In this document: positions 7,780-16,330 of the stretch, in pieces
How positions within the stretch are numbered: position 1 is the stretch's first letter
Layout of the letters: each line of letters starts with the position of its first letter
From: Lentzea waywayandensis
Lineage (GTDB): Bacteria; Actinomycetota; Actinomycetes; Mycobacteriales; Pseudonocardiaceae
Direction: 5' to 3'
Assembly (NCBI RefSeq): GCF_900115955.1
Contig: NZ_FOYL01000002.1
Location: 310,001 to 374,000 of the forward strand
Length of the DNA stretch: 64,000 nt
Notes under the pieces: generated by a model
What the model was told of the DNA's origin: nothing
Seen by the model: the letters and a program-made list of their open reading frames with translations, nothing else
Databases searched by the model: none
Translations under genes and position numbers: made by a program

Positions 7780-7829
7780 GGTCTCTTTTCGAGACCACTC
7801 CGTGCTAGCGTCGGTCTCGAAAAGAGACC
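7780..7829. promoter_or_regulatory. Paired HxlR operators
   Basis: GGTCTCTTTTCGAGACC at 7780-7796 and its exact reverse complement GGTCTCGAAAAGAGACC at 7813-7829, with starts 33 bp apart (about three helical turns). Each is itself a near-palindrome with GGTCTC/GAGACC arms. One lies 20 bp from the HxlR start and the other 15 bp from the nitroreductase start, so one regulator could close both promoters. Confidence 0.75.
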
Positions 7830-7844
7830 ACCCTGGAGGTTCCC

Positions 7845-8543
7845 GTGAGCACGGCGACCGTCACGCCCCCAGGCCTGCACGAGGCGCTGCACCGGTTGCT
7901 CGCCGAGAGGTGGACCTGCCGCCAGTTCCTGCCCGAGCAGGTCCCGAGGAACACCATCGAGCAGGTGCTCGCCCTCGCGCAGCGCACCCCGTCCTGGTGC
8001 AACACCCAGCCGTGGCACGTGACCATCACCGAAGGCGCCGCAACGGACAGGATGCGCACGCAACTGCTCGAACACCTGCAGGACAATCCAGGCCGGCCGG
8101 ACTTCCCCTTTCCCACCCAGTACACGGGCGTCTACCAGGAACGTCGCCGGGAGTGCGGCAAGCAGCTCTACACCAGCCTCGGCATCGAACGCGGCGATCA
8201 CGAGGGCACCGTCCGGCAGATGCTGCGCAACTTCGAGCTGTTCGACGCACCGCACGTCGCGATCATCACCACCGAAGCCGACCTCGGCGTCTACGGCGCG
8301 ATCGACTGCGGCCTCTATCTCAACTCGTTCCTGCTCGCCGCACAGAGCCTTGGCCTCGCCGCGGCGCCCCAGGCCGCGCTCGCGGGGTACTCCGGCTTCC
8401 TGCGCGACCACTTCGGGCTTCCCGAGTCCAGGCGCGTCGTCGTCGGAGTCTCGTTCGGATACCCCGACACGGCGCATCCGGCCAACGGCTTCCGCACCAC
8501 TCGCGCGAACACCGGCACCGCCGTGACGTGGCACTCCACGTGA
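7845..8543 (+). CDS. Nitroreductase family FMN oxidoreductase
   Basis: FMN-dependent NAD(P)H reductase of 232 residues acting in the cytoplasm on quinones or nitro compounds. Evidence: the N-terminal WTCRQFLPEQVPRNTIEQVL with a flavin-contacting Arg, the TPSWCNTQPWHVTI motif, and the C-terminal LPESRRVVVGVSFGYPD typical of nitroreductases. GTG at 7845 is preceded by CTGGAGG. It is divergent from the HxlR regulator and separated from it by the twin operators, making a regulator-target pair. The substrate cannot be read from sequence. Confidence 0.9.
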   Translation: MSTATVTPPGLHEALHRLLAERWTCRQFLPEQVPRNTIEQVLALAQRTPSWCNTQPWHVTITEGAATDRMRTQLLEHLQDNPGRPDFPFPTQYTGVYQERRRECGKQLYTSLGIERGDHEGTVRQMLRNFELFDAPHVAIITTEADLGVYGAIDCGLYLNSFLLAAQSLGLAAAPQAALAGYSGFLRDHFGLPESRRVVVGVSFGYPDTAHPANGFRTTRANTGTAVTWHST

Positions 8544-8631
8544 TCCGTCTCAGGGTGTCCCCGAGCCTGTGTGTCGGCGGCACCGTACGCGCCGGGTCGA
8601 TCGACGGCGCACAGGGCGCGATACTCCTGCC

Positions 8632-9450
8632 ATGACAGCGAAAGCGGGTGCGGTCGTGACCGGGGCCGGGCGCGGCGTGGGCAAGCTGGTCGCGCGGATG
8701 CTGGTCGAACGCGGCTACACGGTGCTGGTCACCGACGTCGACGAAGCCACCGCGACCGCGACCGCCGCCGAGATCGGCGCGACCGCGCGGGTGCTCGACG
8801 TGCGGGACGACGCGGCCGTTGCGGCGGCACGCGACGACATCGTCGACCGTGCGGGCAGGCTCGAGGTCTGGGTCAACAACGCCGGGGTGCTGATGACCGG
8901 GCCCGCGTGGGAGCAGAGCGCCGCAACCCGCAGGCTGATGATCGAGGTCAACGCGCTCGGGACCATCAACGGAACGGTCGCCGCGATCCAGGCCATGCGC
9001 GGCAACGGCGGCGGGCACGTCGTGAACATCGTGTCCCTCGCGGGCATCACGGCCGTCGCAGGCGAAGCGGTGTACGCCGCCTCCAAGCACGCGGCCATCG
9101 GCTTCAGCCTCAGCACCCTCGCCGACCTCCGGCACGCGGGCGTCCAGGACATCGACATCTCGTGCGTCTGCCCGGACGGCATCTGGACGCCGATGCTCTA
9201 CGACAAACTCGACGATCCGGCGGCCGCGCTGTCGTTCTCCGGCACGCTGTTGCAGCCCGCCGACATCGCCGCCGCCGTCGCCGCCGTGCTCGACAAACCG
9301 AAACCGGTCACCACCATCCCGAGGTGGCGCGGAGCACTGGCCCGGCTGGCCGACACGTTCCCGCGCTTCGGGCTGCGCGCGATTCCGTTCATGGTGGCCC
9401 AAGGCCGCCGGACCCAGCGCAAGCTCGTGGCGCGCGACCGGCAGGACTGA
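8632..9450 (+). CDS. Short-chain dehydrogenase/reductase
   Basis: Classical SDR of 272 residues: nucleotide-binding TGAGRGVG (from residue 10), NNAGV motif, and catalytic Y148-x3-K152 in VYAASKHAAIGFS. An extended C-terminal region (about 60 residues, GTLLQPADIAAAVAAVLDKP onward) is typical of SDRs of the FabG-like oxidoreductase type found in actinobacteria. ATG at 8632 was chosen because it directly precedes the Rossmann strand. It is 88 bp after the nitroreductase on the same strand. The substrate is unknown. Confidence 0.88.
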   Translation: MTAKAGAVVTGAGRGVGKLVARMLVERGYTVLVTDVDEATATATAAEIGATARVLDVRDDAAVAAARDDIVDRAGRLEVWVNNAGVLMTGPAWEQSAATRRLMIEVNALGTINGTVAAIQAMRGNGGGHVVNIVSLAGITAVAGEAVYAASKHAAIGFSLSTLADLRHAGVQDIDISCVCPDGIWTPMLYDKLDDPAAALSFSGTLLQPADIAAAVAAVLDKPKPVTTIPRWRGALARLADTFPRFGLRAIPFMVAQGRRTQRKLVARDRQD

Positions 9451-9551
9451 TCGCCCGGACAGCGCGGATTCAGTGAAGGCGAAGCGAAGACCAAGGCGTC
9501 GTGACGCCGGCGCCCGACGGATTTCGTTGGGGCGCCTGCCTTTCGAGTTCG

Positions 9552-9830
9552 TCAGATCGTGGTGAACCCATCGGTCCACTGAGCCTCGTCGAGCGCGTAC
9601 TCGTCGATGTGGAAGCACTCCGGCTCGTCCCGGAACCCTGCGAGCCGCCTGGCGCGATCGATTCGCGCCATCGCCTTCTCCCGTGTGGAGTAGACGCCGA
9701 GGAGCTTGACGTCGTCGCCTTCTTCCTCATCGGCCCAGAACTCGCCGTCGACGGAGAAGTGCCGGGTCTCCCCGCTCGCGTCCTGAGCGACGTGATGTAC
9801 GTGCCAAAGCAGGAAAACTCGGTCACTCAT
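9552..9830 (-). CDS. Conserved small acidic protein (function unknown)
   Basis: Protein of 92 residues without signal or membrane segments. The sequence FLLWHVHH, then DVKLLGVYSTREKAMARI and CFHIDEYALDE, resembles a small conserved family with a VYSTRE-type strand-helix motif seen in many bacteria, for which no function is established. It lies 18 bp downstream of the SNF2 helicase on the same strand and is likely co-transcribed with it. A role with the helicase is possible but unsupported by sequence. Confidence 0.65.
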   Translation of the reverse strand: MSDRVFLLWHVHHVAQDASGETRHFSVDGEFWADEEEGDDVKLLGVYSTREKAMARIDRARRLAGFRDEPECFHIDEYALDEAQWTDGFTTI

Positions 9831-9848
9831 CCAGCACGCGTCCAGTTC

Positions 9849-11990
9849 CTAGAGACCAAGGCGTTGCTGCTCGGCCTGCACCACTCGCTGCTCCACCGAC
9901 ACCGCCGAGTCCAGTGCGCTCGCGTGGGAGTGCTTCGTGTCGCTTTCGCGCGCGTAGTGGTCGAACAGCAGGGTCTTGTGGTCGCGGATCTCCTGCACCC
10001 GCGCGTCCACGCTGTCCTTGACCAGCAACCGGTGCACGTGGACCTTGCGGACCTGGCCCATCCGGTGACAACGGGCGATCGCCTGGTCCTCCGTGCTCGG
10101 CTTCCACTGCGGCTCCGCGATGATCACCACGGACGCGGCCTGGATGTTGAGGCCCACGCCGCCCGCCTCGATCTGGGCCACTAGCACCGCGTGGTCCTCG
10201 CACGCCGTGAAGTCGTCCACCAGTTGTTGGCGGCCCTCAGCCGACGTCGCGCCGGTCAGGGGGCCGAAGACCTCGACGTGGTCCGCTACCGCGTCCAGCA
10301 CGTCGTGGAAGTACGAGAACACCACGACCTTCCAGCCGTTGTCCCTCGACTCCTCGATGATCTCCAGCAGCCGCTCCAGCTTCGCCGAGCCGCGGGGCGT
10401 GCCCGGCTCGTAGGCGGCGCGGCGCATCGCCATCAGGTTCCCCTCGCGCACCGCGTCGAGATACGCACGTCGGTCCTGCTTGCCGAACTCGACCCAGTCC
10501 TCCATCTCCAGCAGCTCCGGCAACTCCCCCAGCACGTCCTCCTGGTTGCGCCGCAGGTACACCGGTGCGACCACGCGGCGGAAGGCCTTCGCTCCCACCA
10601 CCGCGTCGGTGGCGCCCGTGCGGGCCGCGACGCTCGGCTGGAGATAGGCGACCAGGTTGCGGAACTCCTCGACGCGGTTCTCCATCGGCGTGCCGGTGAG
10701 CAGCACTGCCCGCTCCGCGCGCTGCACGATCGTGTTGACCGCCTGTGAGCGCTGCGTGTCCGGGTTCTTCACGTAGTGCGCCTCGTCGACCACGACCATC
10801 GCGGGGCGGAACCTCTTCGGCAGCGCCAGTTTCGGCAACGTGCCGAACGTCGTCACGCCGACACCGCCCTGCGCCAGCCACTTGCCGACCGCGCCGTCGC
10901 GGCCCACGCCGTGCATCCGGTGCGGCACGAGGTCGCTGTGCCTGGCGATCTCGTTGACCCAGTTGACGACGACGCTCGCCGGACAGACCACCAGGAAACC
11001 TCGCCGCCCACCGGCCGCGAGGCTGGCCATCACCGCGATGGCCTCGATCGTCTTGCCCAGCCCCATCTCGTCGCCGATGATGACGCGCTTGCGGGCCAGC
11101 GCGAACTTGGCTCCGAACACCTGGTAGCCGCGCAGCGACACCTTCAGCAGGCTGGTGTCCAGTGTGGTCGCGTCGACCTCGTGCTCGATGTCGGCCGGGA
11201 CGAAACCCTTGGCGGCACCGCGATCCGGCACCGCGTCCGCACCGGCGAGGTCGGCGAGAAGCGTGTTGTACGCGGCCGCGTCGAGCTCGTAGTCGCGCCA
11301 CAGCGCGCGGTGATCCAGGTCCGGCACGCGCAGCTGCGTGCCCACCGCGCGCAACGCCGCCACGTCGCGACTGCCCAGCAGGGCCTCGAGCCGGTCGAGC
11401 GAATCGAGGGCGGCCTGCCGGTTCTTCCGCAACGAGAAGAACATCCGCACCCGGCTCCAGGCACGGGACGCGGCGCGCACGTCGGCGTCGACCCTGCCCA
11501 GCACGTCTCCGAGCGGCTCGCGCAGCGGACCGACGAGCTGGTTCGCCCTGCGCAGCTTGGACATCAGCTGCAACAGCTCGGTCTGGGCGCGGTCAGCGCG
11601 GTCGGGGTTCAGCCGGACGGCCGTCTCGCGCGCGACGCCCTCGACGACGGCGCGGGCGACCCGCACGATCTGCTCGGCGGACTGCCTGCCGACTCCGGGC
11701 ACGCCGTCGAGCTGTTCCGGGCGCGCCGCGGCGACGTCGGCGACGGTCCGGTACCCGGCGGCCTTCAGCTTGCTCAGCCGCAGGTTCGCCCTCGTGTCCC
11801 GGAGCTTGTCCACCGGCATGCCGCGCAGCTGGTCGGCCACCAGCGAGTCCCGGACCGCCTGGTACTGCGCGGCGGCGAGCGCGAGCAGCCGATCCGGTTC
11901 CGCGCGCACCCCTGCTGCCTCGGCGCGGAACGCCTTCGCGGCGCCCAGCACCGCGCGAGCATGCCTACCGACCTTCGACGAGTCGTCCAC
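9849..11990 (-). CDS. SNF2/DEAD-like helicase with helix-hairpin-helix domain
   Basis: DNA-dependent ATPase of 713 residues starting at GTG. A helix-hairpin-helix motif lies at about 85-110 (LDGVPGVGRQSAEQI), helicase motif I at 306-314 (GDEMGLGKT), motif II DEAH at 402-405, motif III LLTGTPMEN, and the C-terminal lobe ends with motif VI near QAIARCHRMGQ. Bacterial SNF2 proteins of this type remodel DNA-protein complexes or act in recombination, RNA polymerase recycling or defence. No nuclease or methylase gene is adjacent; only the small gene at 9552-9830 follows. The catalytic core looks complete. Confidence 0.9.
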   Translation of the reverse strand: MDDSSKVGRHARAVLGAAKAFRAEAAGVRAEPDRLLALAAAQYQAVRDSLVADQLRGMPVDKLRDTRANLRLSKLKAAGYRTVADVAAARPEQLDGVPGVGRQSAEQIVRVARAVVEGVARETAVRLNPDRADRAQTELLQLMSKLRRANQLVGPLREPLGDVLGRVDADVRAASRAWSRVRMFFSLRKNRQAALDSLDRLEALLGSRDVAALRAVGTQLRVPDLDHRALWRDYELDAAAYNTLLADLAGADAVPDRGAAKGFVPADIEHEVDATTLDTSLLKVSLRGYQVFGAKFALARKRVIIGDEMGLGKTIEAIAVMASLAAGGRRGFLVVCPASVVVNWVNEIARHSDLVPHRMHGVGRDGAVGKWLAQGGVGVTTFGTLPKLALPKRFRPAMVVVDEAHYVKNPDTQRSQAVNTIVQRAERAVLLTGTPMENRVEEFRNLVAYLQPSVAARTGATDAVVGAKAFRRVVAPVYLRRNQEDVLGELPELLEMEDWVEFGKQDRRAYLDAVREGNLMAMRRAAYEPGTPRGSAKLERLLEIIEESRDNGWKVVVFSYFHDVLDAVADHVEVFGPLTGATSAEGRQQLVDDFTACEDHAVLVAQIEAGGVGLNIQAASVVIIAEPQWKPSTEDQAIARCHRMGQVRKVHVHRLLVKDSVDARVQEIRDHKTLLFDHYARESDTKHSHASALDSAVSVEQRVVQAEQQRLGL

Positions 11991-12237
11991 CCGTGTCCTT
12001 CCGTCAGGCGGTCAGAGGGTACCGAAAGCAGACCTCTCGCCGGTGCTCGGAGCACAGGACGCGGATCGGTCGACCCGTCCCTGGCCGGCACGTGACCCGG
12101 ATGTCCGCCGGACTGCGCGTCCTCCTCGAACAGCTGGACGCGCCGGCTCGCGCTCTTCGGTGAACCCCGACCGGTTCCCGTTCCCGGATGCCGAGTGACC
12201 CCGGCTTCCGAGCCGAAACCGGGCTAGTTTTGGAGTC

Positions 12238-13158
12238 ATGAAAGCCATCACCGTCCAGAACCGCGCAGCCGGCCTTGGTGGTCTGACCCTGACCGACCGC
12301 CCCTACCCGCACGCCGCGGAGAACGACGTCATCGTGCGGGTGTGCGCGGCCGGCTTCACCCCCGGCGAACTCGACTGGCCGGGAACCTGGACGGACCGGG
12401 CCGGTCGCGATCGGACTCCCAGCGTGCCCGGTCACGAGTTGTCCGGCGTCGTGGCAGAACTCGGGTACGGCACCATCGGGCTCACCGTCGGACAGCGGGT
12501 GTTCGGGCTCGCCGACTGGACCCGGGACGGATCGCTCGCCGAGTTCACGGCTGTCGAGGCCCGCAACCTCGCGCCCCTCCCGGCTGACGTCGACCACACC
12601 GTCGGCGCCGCCCTCCCGATCTCCGGCCTGACCGCGTGGCAGGCGCTGTTCGATCACGCCCGGCTCCAGTCCGGGCAGACCGTCCTGATCCACGGCGCGG
12701 CGGGCGGGGTGGGATCGATCGCGGTGCAACTCGCACGCGGGGCGGGAGCGAGAGTCATCGGCACAGGCCGCGCCGGCAACCGTGACGTCGCGCTCGATCT
12801 GGGCGCCGACGCCTTCGTCGACCTGCAGACCGAGCGCCTGGAGGACGTCGGCGAAGTCGACGTGGTCCTGGACGTCTTCGGAGGGGAGATCCTCGAACGC
12901 TCGGCCGGGCTGGTCCGCGCCGGCGGCACCCTGGTCACCATCAGCGAGCCCTCGAAGGCCAGGCCGCGCGACGGCCGGACGATCTTCTTCGTCGTCGAGG
13001 CGGACCGAGTCCGGCTGGCCGAGCTGGCGAAGCTCGTCCGCGAGGGAAGTCTGCGAGTTCTGGTCGGTTCCCGGTACCCACTGGCCGAAGCAGTGACCGC
13101 CTTCGGCGCGGGACGCGGTGGCGGCGGAAAGTCGATCATCGTGGTCGACGAGCGCTGA
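12238..13158 (+). CDS. NADP-dependent quinone oxidoreductase (zinc-free MDR)
   Basis: Medium-chain dehydrogenase/reductase of 306 residues. The N-terminal GroES-like fold contains PSVPGHELSGVV, and the NADP fold starts at VLIHGAAGGVGSIAVQLARGAGARVIGTG. The zinc-ligand cysteines of alcohol dehydrogenases are absent, which places it with quinone oxidoreductase/zeta-crystallin-like enzymes. It stands alone; 247 bp upstream separate it from the SNF2 gene and hold only a TAGTTT -10-like element 14 bp before the ATG. The substrate is unknown; electrophile detoxification is common in the family. Confidence 0.88.
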   Translation: MKAITVQNRAAGLGGLTLTDRPYPHAAENDVIVRVCAAGFTPGELDWPGTWTDRAGRDRTPSVPGHELSGVVAELGYGTIGLTVGQRVFGLADWTRDGSLAEFTAVEARNLAPLPADVDHTVGAALPISGLTAWQALFDHARLQSGQTVLIHGAAGGVGSIAVQLARGAGARVIGTGRAGNRDVALDLGADAFVDLQTERLEDVGEVDVVLDVFGGEILERSAGLVRAGGTLVTISEPSKARPRDGRTIFFVVEADRVRLAELAKLVREGSLRVLVGSRYPLAEAVTAFGAGRGGGGKSIIVVDER

Positions 13159-13161
13159 CGA

Positions 13162-13460
13162 TCAGTGCCCGAGCAGGCGGGCGCTCTCCTCGGCGGACCC
13201 CGGTGCGCGGGTGATGCTGCACGACCGGCCGGGCACCGGCACGAATGCTGCGGACGGATTGCTGGCAGGTGCCGCGGACCATCTGAGCGCACTCGTCGAC
13301 CAGCTGGGCGCCAGACCAGCGAGGTCGTGGTCCGGGGTCGAAGTCGTCGTAGAGGCGCACTTCCGGTGAGCTGAAGTCGTAGAACTCGCCGAAGGGTGCG
13401 TCACACCACCCGGAAGGCCCGTTGTCGTGCCGCGGAGGGAAATCCCGAATACGCCCGACA
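13162..13460 (-). pseudogene. Frameshifted remnant of a short protein next to a secreted protein gene
   Basis: This 375-bp interval has no intact gene. On the minus strand one frame gives a plausible peptide (CDAPFGEFYDF, VRLYDDFDPG, LVDECAQMVRGTC) from about 13440 to 13270. A different frame then gives ASNPSAAFVPVPGRSCSITR through to a stop at 13162. Joined by one frameshift near 13265 they make a continuous cysteine-containing protein. The phrase LYDDF is shared with the adjacent secreted protein (CLYDDF), so it may be a decayed paralogue. No start codon is evident. Tentative. Confidence 0.35.
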
Positions 13461-13533
13461 GATCACACAAGTTTCATTGAAAACACTCGGCCGGGAAACC
13501 CCGGCCGAGCGTTTTGCGAGAGGAGCCTCATTT

Positions 13534-13944
13534 CTAGCTGACGGACACACCGGGCTCGGGAAGCACGCCGAAACCGGCCGGACAGGCCCCGCGCTGGATC
13601 GAGCTCGCCCGGTTGGTCGCGAACGCGGCGAAGACCGGGTAGTGGCCGCCGGGAGCCATCTGCGAGAACGGCACGCGGAAGCTGAAGTCGTCGTAAAGGC
13701 ACCACGGCACCGTGTCGTGGCTCCACGCCGAGCTGATCCTGTTGTTGAGCGCGAACTGGCGGAGGTCACCCGAACCGCTGTTGAAACACGCGTGCTGTCC
13801 AGCGTAGTTGTTCAGGTCGAAGACGCCGACGCGCCAGCCGCTGCACCGGTTCGGCACGTGGGCACTGGCGGACGGGGCGACCACGACCGACACGACCACG
13901 GCGGCGGCCGTGGCGAGCAACGCCGCTGCTTTCCTCGCAAGCAT
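13534..13944 (-). CDS. Secreted small protein, beta/gamma-crystallin or I36 inhibitor-like
   Basis: 136 residues with a Sec signal peptide (MLARK, hydrophobic core, cleavage after PSASA near residue 28). The mature part has GWRVGVFDLNNYAGQHACFN and GDLRQFALNNRISSAWSHDT, a pattern resembling one beta/gamma-crystallin or peptidase-inhibitor I36 unit, and four cysteines that could form two disulfides. Exported actinobacterial proteins of this shape often inhibit proteases or remain uncharacterised. It faces away from the XRE-BTAD regulator across 242 bp without other genes. The fold assignment is moderate; function is not shown. Confidence 0.6.
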   Translation of the reverse strand: MLARKAAALLATAAAVVVSVVVAPSASAHVPNRCSGWRVGVFDLNNYAGQHACFNSGSGDLRQFALNNRISSAWSHDTVPWCLYDDFSFRVPFSQMAPGGHYPVFAAFATNRASSIQRGACPAGFGVLPEPGVSVS

Positions 13945-14186
13945 GCTGTTCTCCCCCTGCTGTGGATTTCCGACTTACGGGGAATGCTAGGACGAGCGAC
14001 TCAGTGGACTCTCCATCAATTCTCCACCGGCATACTGGCCCCCACTATTAGCGGACCGGACCAGCTGACCAGCGACAACGTCCTGAACAACGGTGTTGCG
14101 TTGACACGACCGGCAAATCCGCAGGCTTCCGATGACATGCCGCCGTCCGATCAAAAGGGCTGAAAATCCGTGCGCGACGGGGTTTC

Positions 14187-15089
14187 ATGGGAGCCGGGGT
14201 GTTCACCATGAGGAAATCTACGAGAACCTTCGGCGCGGCACTGCGCGCCCAGCGGGCCCTGCTCGGCCTGACGCAGCGCGAAGTCGCCGACCGGGCACGG
14301 GTCAGCGTGCGCGCGCTGCGCTACATCGAGAACGGCTCTGCGCCGCGCCCGGACCTGTTACGCCGGCTGGCATCGACCGTTGGGCTCGACTCGGCGGTCT
14401 TCACCCGCACACCGTCGGCGCGCATCAGGATCCTCGGACCGCTGGAGGTCGAGGGCGTGCCGGTGCCGTTGATGCAACGCCGTCTACTCGGCCTGCTCGC
14501 GCTGCACCCGAACCAGGTCGTGACTCGCGAAGAGATCATCGACGCGCTGTGGCTGGACTCACCGCCGCATTCGCACGTCCACCTGGTGCACAACTACGTC
14601 GCGCGGCTGCGGTCGTTCAGCGCGGTGGAACGGGCACACGGCGGCTACCGGCTCGTCGCCGACTGCGGTGGGCTGGATCTGCTGCGGTTCAACGAACTCC
14701 TGTCGCGCTCAGATCTCGCCGGCCTGAGCGAGGCGGTCGGCTTGTGGCGCGGGCCGGCGCTCGCCGACCTGCCCGCCGAGGTGCGGCTGCACCCGAACGC
14801 GATCGCGTTGCACCAGCGCCGGATCGCCGCCGTGCTCGCACACACCGACATGGTGCTGGGCGCGCCGGGCGAGCCGTTCTCGCCATCGTTGATCACGCTG
14901 GCGCACGACGAGCCGTTGCACGAAGGCTTGCAGGCACGGCTGATGCTGGCGCTGGCCCGGACCGGACAACAGGCGTCGGCGCTGCGCCTGTTCGAGCGGG
15001 TCCGCGACCGGCTCGCCGCCGAACTGGGCGTCGAGCCCCGGCGGGACCTGCGGGACGCCCATCTGAGGGTCCTGCGGCAGGAAGTGTGA
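14187..15089 (+). CDS. XRE-BTAD hybrid transcriptional regulator (SARP-like)
   Basis: Protein of 300 residues that joins an XRE helix-turn-helix (about 8-70; GLTQREVADRARVSVRALRYIENG) to an OmpR-type winged helix (RIRILGPLEVEG then VVTREEIIDALW) and a bacterial transcriptional activation domain ending ELGVEPRRDLRDAHLRVLRQ. SARP activators have only the last two; the extra N-terminal domain gives two potential DNA-binding units. Such proteins usually activate secondary metabolism or secreted-protein genes. Alternative starts at 14199 (GTG, with GGGAG 5 bp upstream) and 14208 (ATG) are possible. The divergent secreted-protein gene is a candidate target. Confidence 0.85.
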   Translation: MGAGVFTMRKSTRTFGAALRAQRALLGLTQREVADRARVSVRALRYIENGSAPRPDLLRRLASTVGLDSAVFTRTPSARIRILGPLEVEGVPVPLMQRRLLGLLALHPNQVVTREEIIDALWLDSPPHSHVHLVHNYVARLRSFSAVERAHGGYRLVADCGGLDLLRFNELLSRSDLAGLSEAVGLWRGPALADLPAEVRLHPNAIALHQRRIAAVLAHTDMVLGAPGEPFSPSLITLAHDEPLHEGLQARLMLALARTGQQASALRLFERVRDRLAAELGVEPRRDLRDAHLRVLRQEV

Positions 15090-15138
15090 TGCCGCAGGAC
15101 TTCCGCGGCTACCAGCTCGGCGACCAGGACGTAGCCGC
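15069..15138. terminator. Hairpins between convergent genes
   Basis: A perfect 11-bp inverted repeat (15069-15079 and 15090-15100, 10-nt loop) spans the stop codon of the XRE-BTAD gene. A second perfect 8-bp repeat follows (15105-15112 and 15131-15138). There is no T-run, as is common for actinobacterial terminators. The position between convergent genes fits bidirectional termination. Confidence 0.5.
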
Positions 15139-15187
15139 CGGCGTGACCGCGACAGCGGATAGGGCAAGGCAGGGCTGAGCGCAGGGC

Positions 15188-16084
15188 TCAGGACTTCGCG
15201 GTCAGCGGGAACCTCACCCCGGTCAGCCGCTCCGACGCCTCCCACAGCCGCCGCGCCAGCACCGGGTCGCTGGCCGCCGCCGACCGGCCGACCAGCGCGG
15301 GGTGGCCGTGCAGCTCGAACCGTCCGTCCGGGCCGACGTAGCTGGCGCCCGGCAGGTCCTGCGTCGCCGCGTACAACGACGGCAGCGCGCCCTGTGCCTC
15401 GGTCTGCGCCAGGTAGCGCCCGGCCAGGTGCACGATCTTGACCAGCTGCGGGTTGCGGCCCTTGGTGCCCAGGTTGGTCGCCGAGTAGCCGGGGTGCGCG
15501 GACAGCGCGCGCACGGACGACCCTGCCTCGCGGCAGCGTCGGTCCAGCTCAAGGGTGAACAGCAGGTTCGCCAGCTTCGACCGGCCGTAGGCCTTCACCG
15601 GGGTGTAGCCGGAGCGGGCGAAGTCGAGGTCGTCGAGATCGAGCACGCCCGCCTTGTGCGCGCCGGAGGCCACGGTCACCACGCGGTCGGTGATCGAGGG
15701 CAGCAGCAGGTTGGTCAGCGCGAAGTGGCCGAGGTGGTTGGTGCCGAACTGCAGCTCGAATCCGTCCGCCGTGTGACCGTGCGGGGTCATCGCCACACCG
15801 GCGTTGTTGACCAGGACGTCGAGCGCGCCCTGCCAGCCCTCGGCGAACGCGCGCACCGACGCCAGGTTCGCCAGGTCCAGTTCGCGGACCTCGGTGGTGC
15901 CGGACATGGCGGCCGCCGCCCGCTCACCGGCGGCGACGTCGCGCACCGCGAGCACCGTGCGCGCCCCGGCCGCGGCGAAGGCGGTCGCGGTGCCGCGGCC
16001 CACCCCGCTGGCCGCGCCGGTCACCACGACGGTGCGACCGGTCAGGTCGGGAAGGTCGTCGGCGGTCCAGCGGTGCTTCGTCAT
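15188..16084 (-). CDS. Short-chain dehydrogenase (retinol dehydrogenase/WWOX-like)
   Basis: SDR of 298 residues from the ATG at 16082-16084: TGRTVVVTGAASGVGRGTA cofactor loop, LVNNAGV, FGTNHLGHFALTN, and the active-site YGRSKLANLLF (YxxxK). The NHLGHFALT and AYGRSKLANLL segments are typical of the light-dependent protochlorophyllide reductase/retinol dehydrogenase-like branch common in actinobacteria. A longer upstream frame exists but has no family similarity. It is convergent with the XRE-BTAD gene, and its upstream side is interrupted by the IS element 100 bp away. The substrate is unknown. Confidence 0.88.
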   Translation of the reverse strand: MTKHRWTADDLPDLTGRTVVVTGAASGVGRGTATAFAAAGARTVLAVRDVAAGERAAAAMSGTTEVRELDLANLASVRAFAEGWQGALDVLVNNAGVAMTPHGHTADGFELQFGTNHLGHFALTNLLLPSITDRVVTVASGAHKAGVLDLDDLDFARSGYTPVKAYGRSKLANLLFTLELDRRCREAGSSVRALSAHPGYSATNLGTKGRNPQLVKIVHLAGRYLAQTEAQGALPSLYAATQDLPGASYVGPDGRFELHGHPALVGRSAAASDPVLARRLWEASERLTGVRFPLTAKS

Positions 16085-16185
16085 GATCGCCAGCTTAGGC
16101 TCCCGCCCGAGGTCGGCGTGGCGGTCATGAGCCCTGCGGCGAGGTTCGATCCGCTGAGCCGTCGAGCGACGAAGAACCACTGTCA

Positions 16186-16330
16186 TGAACTCGTCCCTGA
16201 ACGAACGAGCTTGCCAGCCGCCGCGAGCGGCGGTTTTCAGGCTTGCTGCTGCCGTCCTAGCTGGCTGCCAGGATGGGCGCTGCGGCTGGGCGCATGACTT
16301 CGCCCCAGCGCACGACACCGCGTGCCGCGA
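16186..16330 (-). ncRNA. Candidate omega RNA (reRNA) at the tnpB end
   Basis: TnpB nucleases are guided by an RNA derived from the 3' end of tnpB and the right element end. Downstream of the tnpB stop (16257) the minus-strand transcript has a stable 7-bp GC stem with a 2-nt loop (16218-16233), then a 5-bp stem (16190-16209), and then leaves the element. The guide would be the genomic sequence to the left of about 16185. Limits are inferred from family knowledge; no motif proves transcription. Confidence 0.4.

Noticed and set aside
12004..12237. Minus-strand ORFs upstream of the quinone oxidoreductase
   Set aside because: Their translations are shadows of the adjacent genes or low-complexity Arg/Pro-rich peptides; only promoter-like sequence is seen.
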